A model generated the notes under the pieces. That model saw nothing but the letters and a program-made list of their open reading frames with translations, was not told where the DNA came from and did not search any database. A program made the translations under genes and the position numbers. 22,951 nt of DNA. Origin: UMGS755 sp045652815. Its GTDB lineage: Bacteria; Bacillota; Clostridia; UBA1381; UBA9506. The stretch covers positions 1 through 22,951 of the forward strand of contig JAZOLH010000057.1 of the NCBI GenBank assembly GCA_045652815.1. The letters run 5' to 3'. Shown here in pieces: positions 21,597 through 22,951 of the stretch; positions within the stretch are counted from its first letter, which is position 1; each line of letters starts with the position of its first letter.

Positions 21597-21604
21597 TCGG
21601 TGAA
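21575..21604 (-). promoter_or_regulatory. Weak candidate promoter of feoAB
   Basis: On the minus strand TAGAAT (21575-21580) lies 18 bp from a poor TTCACC -35 (21599-21604). If it is real, the upstream arm of the feoA inverted repeat would overlap the promoter and not the mRNA. No clear Fur or DtxR box is visible. Confidence 0.3.
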
Positions 21605-21646
21605 ACAGAGACCCTGAAATTCAATAAAGTTTTTGATTATTTTGGG

Positions 21647-21675
21647 TTGACTTTGCCTTGAAAATAGCGTAAAAT
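21647..21675 (+). promoter_or_regulatory. Sigma-A promoter of the nicotinate phosphoribosyltransferase gene
   Basis: A TTGACT -35 (21647-21652) and TAAAAT -10 (21670-21675) are separated by 17 bp. The leader would be about 28 nt. Confidence 0.65.
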
Positions 21676-21709
21676 AGGCATTAAGAAAGACTTTTTAGGG
21701 GGCTTTTAC

Positions 21710-22951
21710 ATGCTTGAAAAACTGAATTTGACCATGCTGGCGGATTTTTATGAATTCACTATGGCAAACGGTTATTTTGAGAAAGGTTATAAGGACAAAA
21801 TTGCTTATTTTGATATGTTCTTCCGCAAGGTGCCTGATGATGGCGGTTTTGCCATTATGGCAGGGGTGGAACAGTTAATTGAATACATCAAAAACTTAAA
21901 GTTTGATGAAGGGGATATTGAATATCTGCGCGGTCGTGGCATCTTTGATGAACAGTTCCTTTCTTACCTTGCAAATTTTGAGTTTTCTTGTGATGTCTGG
22001 GCGATGCCCGAAGGCACACCCATTTTCCCCATGGAGCCCATTGTAACCGTTCGTGGCCCCATTATTGAAGCACAGCTTATTGAAACTATGCTGCTACTTA
22101 CCATTAACCACCAATCTCTGATTGCCACCAAGGCAAACCGCATTGTCCGTGCGGCAGGAGGAAGAGCGGTTATGGAATTTGGCTCCCGTCGTGCGCAGGG
22201 GTATCACGGTGCCATCTATGGTGCCCGTGCTGCTTATATTGCCGGCTGTTCGGGAACGGCTTGCGCTATTTCCGACCGCCAGTTCGGCATCCCCGCCCTT
22301 GGTACTATGGCGCACAGCTGGGTGCAGCTGTTTGATTCTGAATATGATGCTTTCCGCGCCTATGCGGAAACCTATCCCGATAACTGTATTCTGCTTGTGG
22401 ATACTTATAATGTGTTAAAATCCGGTATCCCCAATGCCATCCGCGTGTTTAACGAAGTGATTGTGCCTCAGGGATTCCGTCCCCGCGGCATCCGTATCGA
22501 CTCGGGCGATATTACCTATCTTTCCAAAAAGGCCCGCAAGATGCTGGATGATGCAGGTTTTCCCGATTGCACCATCACCGCCTCTAACTCGCTGGATGAA
22601 TACATCATTCGTGATACATTGGCGCAGGGTGCAAAAATTGATATGTTCGGCGTTGGCGAGCGTTTGATTACCTCCCGCTCTGAGCCCGTTTTCGGCGGCG
22701 TTTATAAACTGGCGGCTGTGGAAACAGACGGTGAAATTATTCCGAAAATCAAAATCAGCGAAAACACCGCCAAGATTACAAACCCCGGCTTTAAGCAGGT
22801 GCATCGCCTCTATTCCAATGAAACAGGTGAGGCCATTGCCGATGTTATGACCCTGTTTGATGAGGAAATTGACGAAACCGTACCCTACGAAATCTTTGAC
22901 CCTGAGCATACTTGGAAGCGCAAAAAGGTGCATAATTTCACCGTTAGAAAA
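21710..22951 (+). CDS. pncB: Nicotinate phosphoribosyltransferase (3' end beyond window)
   Basis: NAPRTase joins nicotinate and PRPP to make nicotinate mononucleotide, the entry step of NAD salvage. The reading frame is open from ATG at 21710 to the window end, 414 codons; family members are longer (roughly 480 residues), so the C-terminus is missing. Family marks are NLTMLADFYEFTMANGYF at the start, VRGPIIEAQLIET and NRIVRAAGGRAVMEFGSRRAQG in the middle, GTMAHSW with the expected phospho-accepting His202, and IRIDSGDITYLSKKAR with EYIIRDTLAQGA later. AGGGGG lies 7 nt before the start. It diverges from feoAB. Confidence 0.93.
   Translation, partial: MLEKLNLTMLADFYEFTMANGYFEKGYKDKIAYFDMFFRKVPDDGGFAIMAGVEQLIEYIKNLKFDEGDIEYLRGRGIFDEQFLSYLANFEFSCDVWAMPEGTPIFPMEPIVTVRGPIIEAQLIETMLLLTINHQSLIATKANRIVRAAGGRAVMEFGSRRAQGYHGAIYGARAAYIAGCSGTACAISDRQFGIPALGTMAHSWVQLFDSEYDAFRAYAETYPDNCILLVDTYNVLKSGIPNAIRVFNEVIVPQGFRPRGIRIDSGDITYLSKKARKMLDDAGFPDCTITASNSLDEYIIRDTLAQGAKIDMFGVGERLITSRSEPVFGGVYKLAAVETDGEIIPKIKISENTAKITNPGFKQVHRLYSNETGEAIADVMTLFDEEIDETVPYEIFDPEHTWKRKKVHNFTVRK

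Noticed and set aside
22415..22933. 172-codon antisense frame in the nicotinate phosphoribosyltransferase gene
   Set aside because: The plus-strand frame has clear family motifs along this whole stretch, so the antisense frame is a shadow.

Overview
The window looks like chromosome of a strictly anaerobic, low-to-mid GC Firmicute, most likely a gut-type member of the Clostridia. The evidence is an electron-bifurcating [FeFe]-hydrogenase with NfnAB, strong AGGAGG ribosome sites, clear sigma-A promoters, the Firmicute order acpS-nnr-alr-ndoAI-ndoA, a LytR-CpsA-Psr wall enzyme and Gram-positive lipoprotein signals. Species cannot be named from sequence alone. There is no tRNA, rRNA, CRISPR array, insertion sequence or prophage.

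Layout. (1) 1-6893: a six-gene redox operon, nfnA-nfnB-hydC-hydB-hydA plus a small [2Fe-2S] protein, ending at a terminator shared with the convergent Mrp-type Fe-S carrier gene (6899-7726, minus). (2) 7788-9793: divergent promoters, then an LCP-family gene coupled to rsmA, then a terminator. (3) 9863-10165: a small low-complexity lipoprotein. (4) 10191-12064: kduI-kduD (uronate catabolism), with a strong promoter, a long leader inverted repeat and a terminator. (5) 12065-12420: a gene-free, structured, repeat-containing stretch. (6) 12438-17926: a tightly packed run of DUF5685 protein, J-domain protein, membrane protein, lipoprotein, acpS, nnr and alr. (7) 17956-18687: the ndoAI-ndoA (MazEF) toxin-antitoxin pair with its own promoter and a palindrome at the start site. 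(8) 18695-19439: pnuC, overlapping at its 3' end with the convergent feoAB operon (19429-21544, minus). (9) 21647 to the window end: nicotinate phosphoribosyltransferase, cut by the edge.

How the genes fit together. NfnAB exchanges electrons among NADH, NADPH and ferredoxin, and HydABC couples NADH plus reduced ferredoxin to H2, so operon 1 can balance all three carrier pools. Mrp (Fe-S delivery) and FeoAB (Fe2+ uptake) plausibly support it. PnuC, PncB and Nnr supply or repair NAD(P), a recurring cofactor theme in the window. The hydrogenase maturases HydE, HydF and HydG are not here.

Most interesting items: the DUF5685 protein carries two Asp-rich motifs resembling those of squalene/phytoene synthases and is coupled to a J-domain protein with a ten-cysteine tail; the feoA ribosome site lies in one arm of a 13-bp inverted repeat; a palindrome sits on the ndoAI start site; and 12065-12420 holds two hairpins and a diverged direct repeat.
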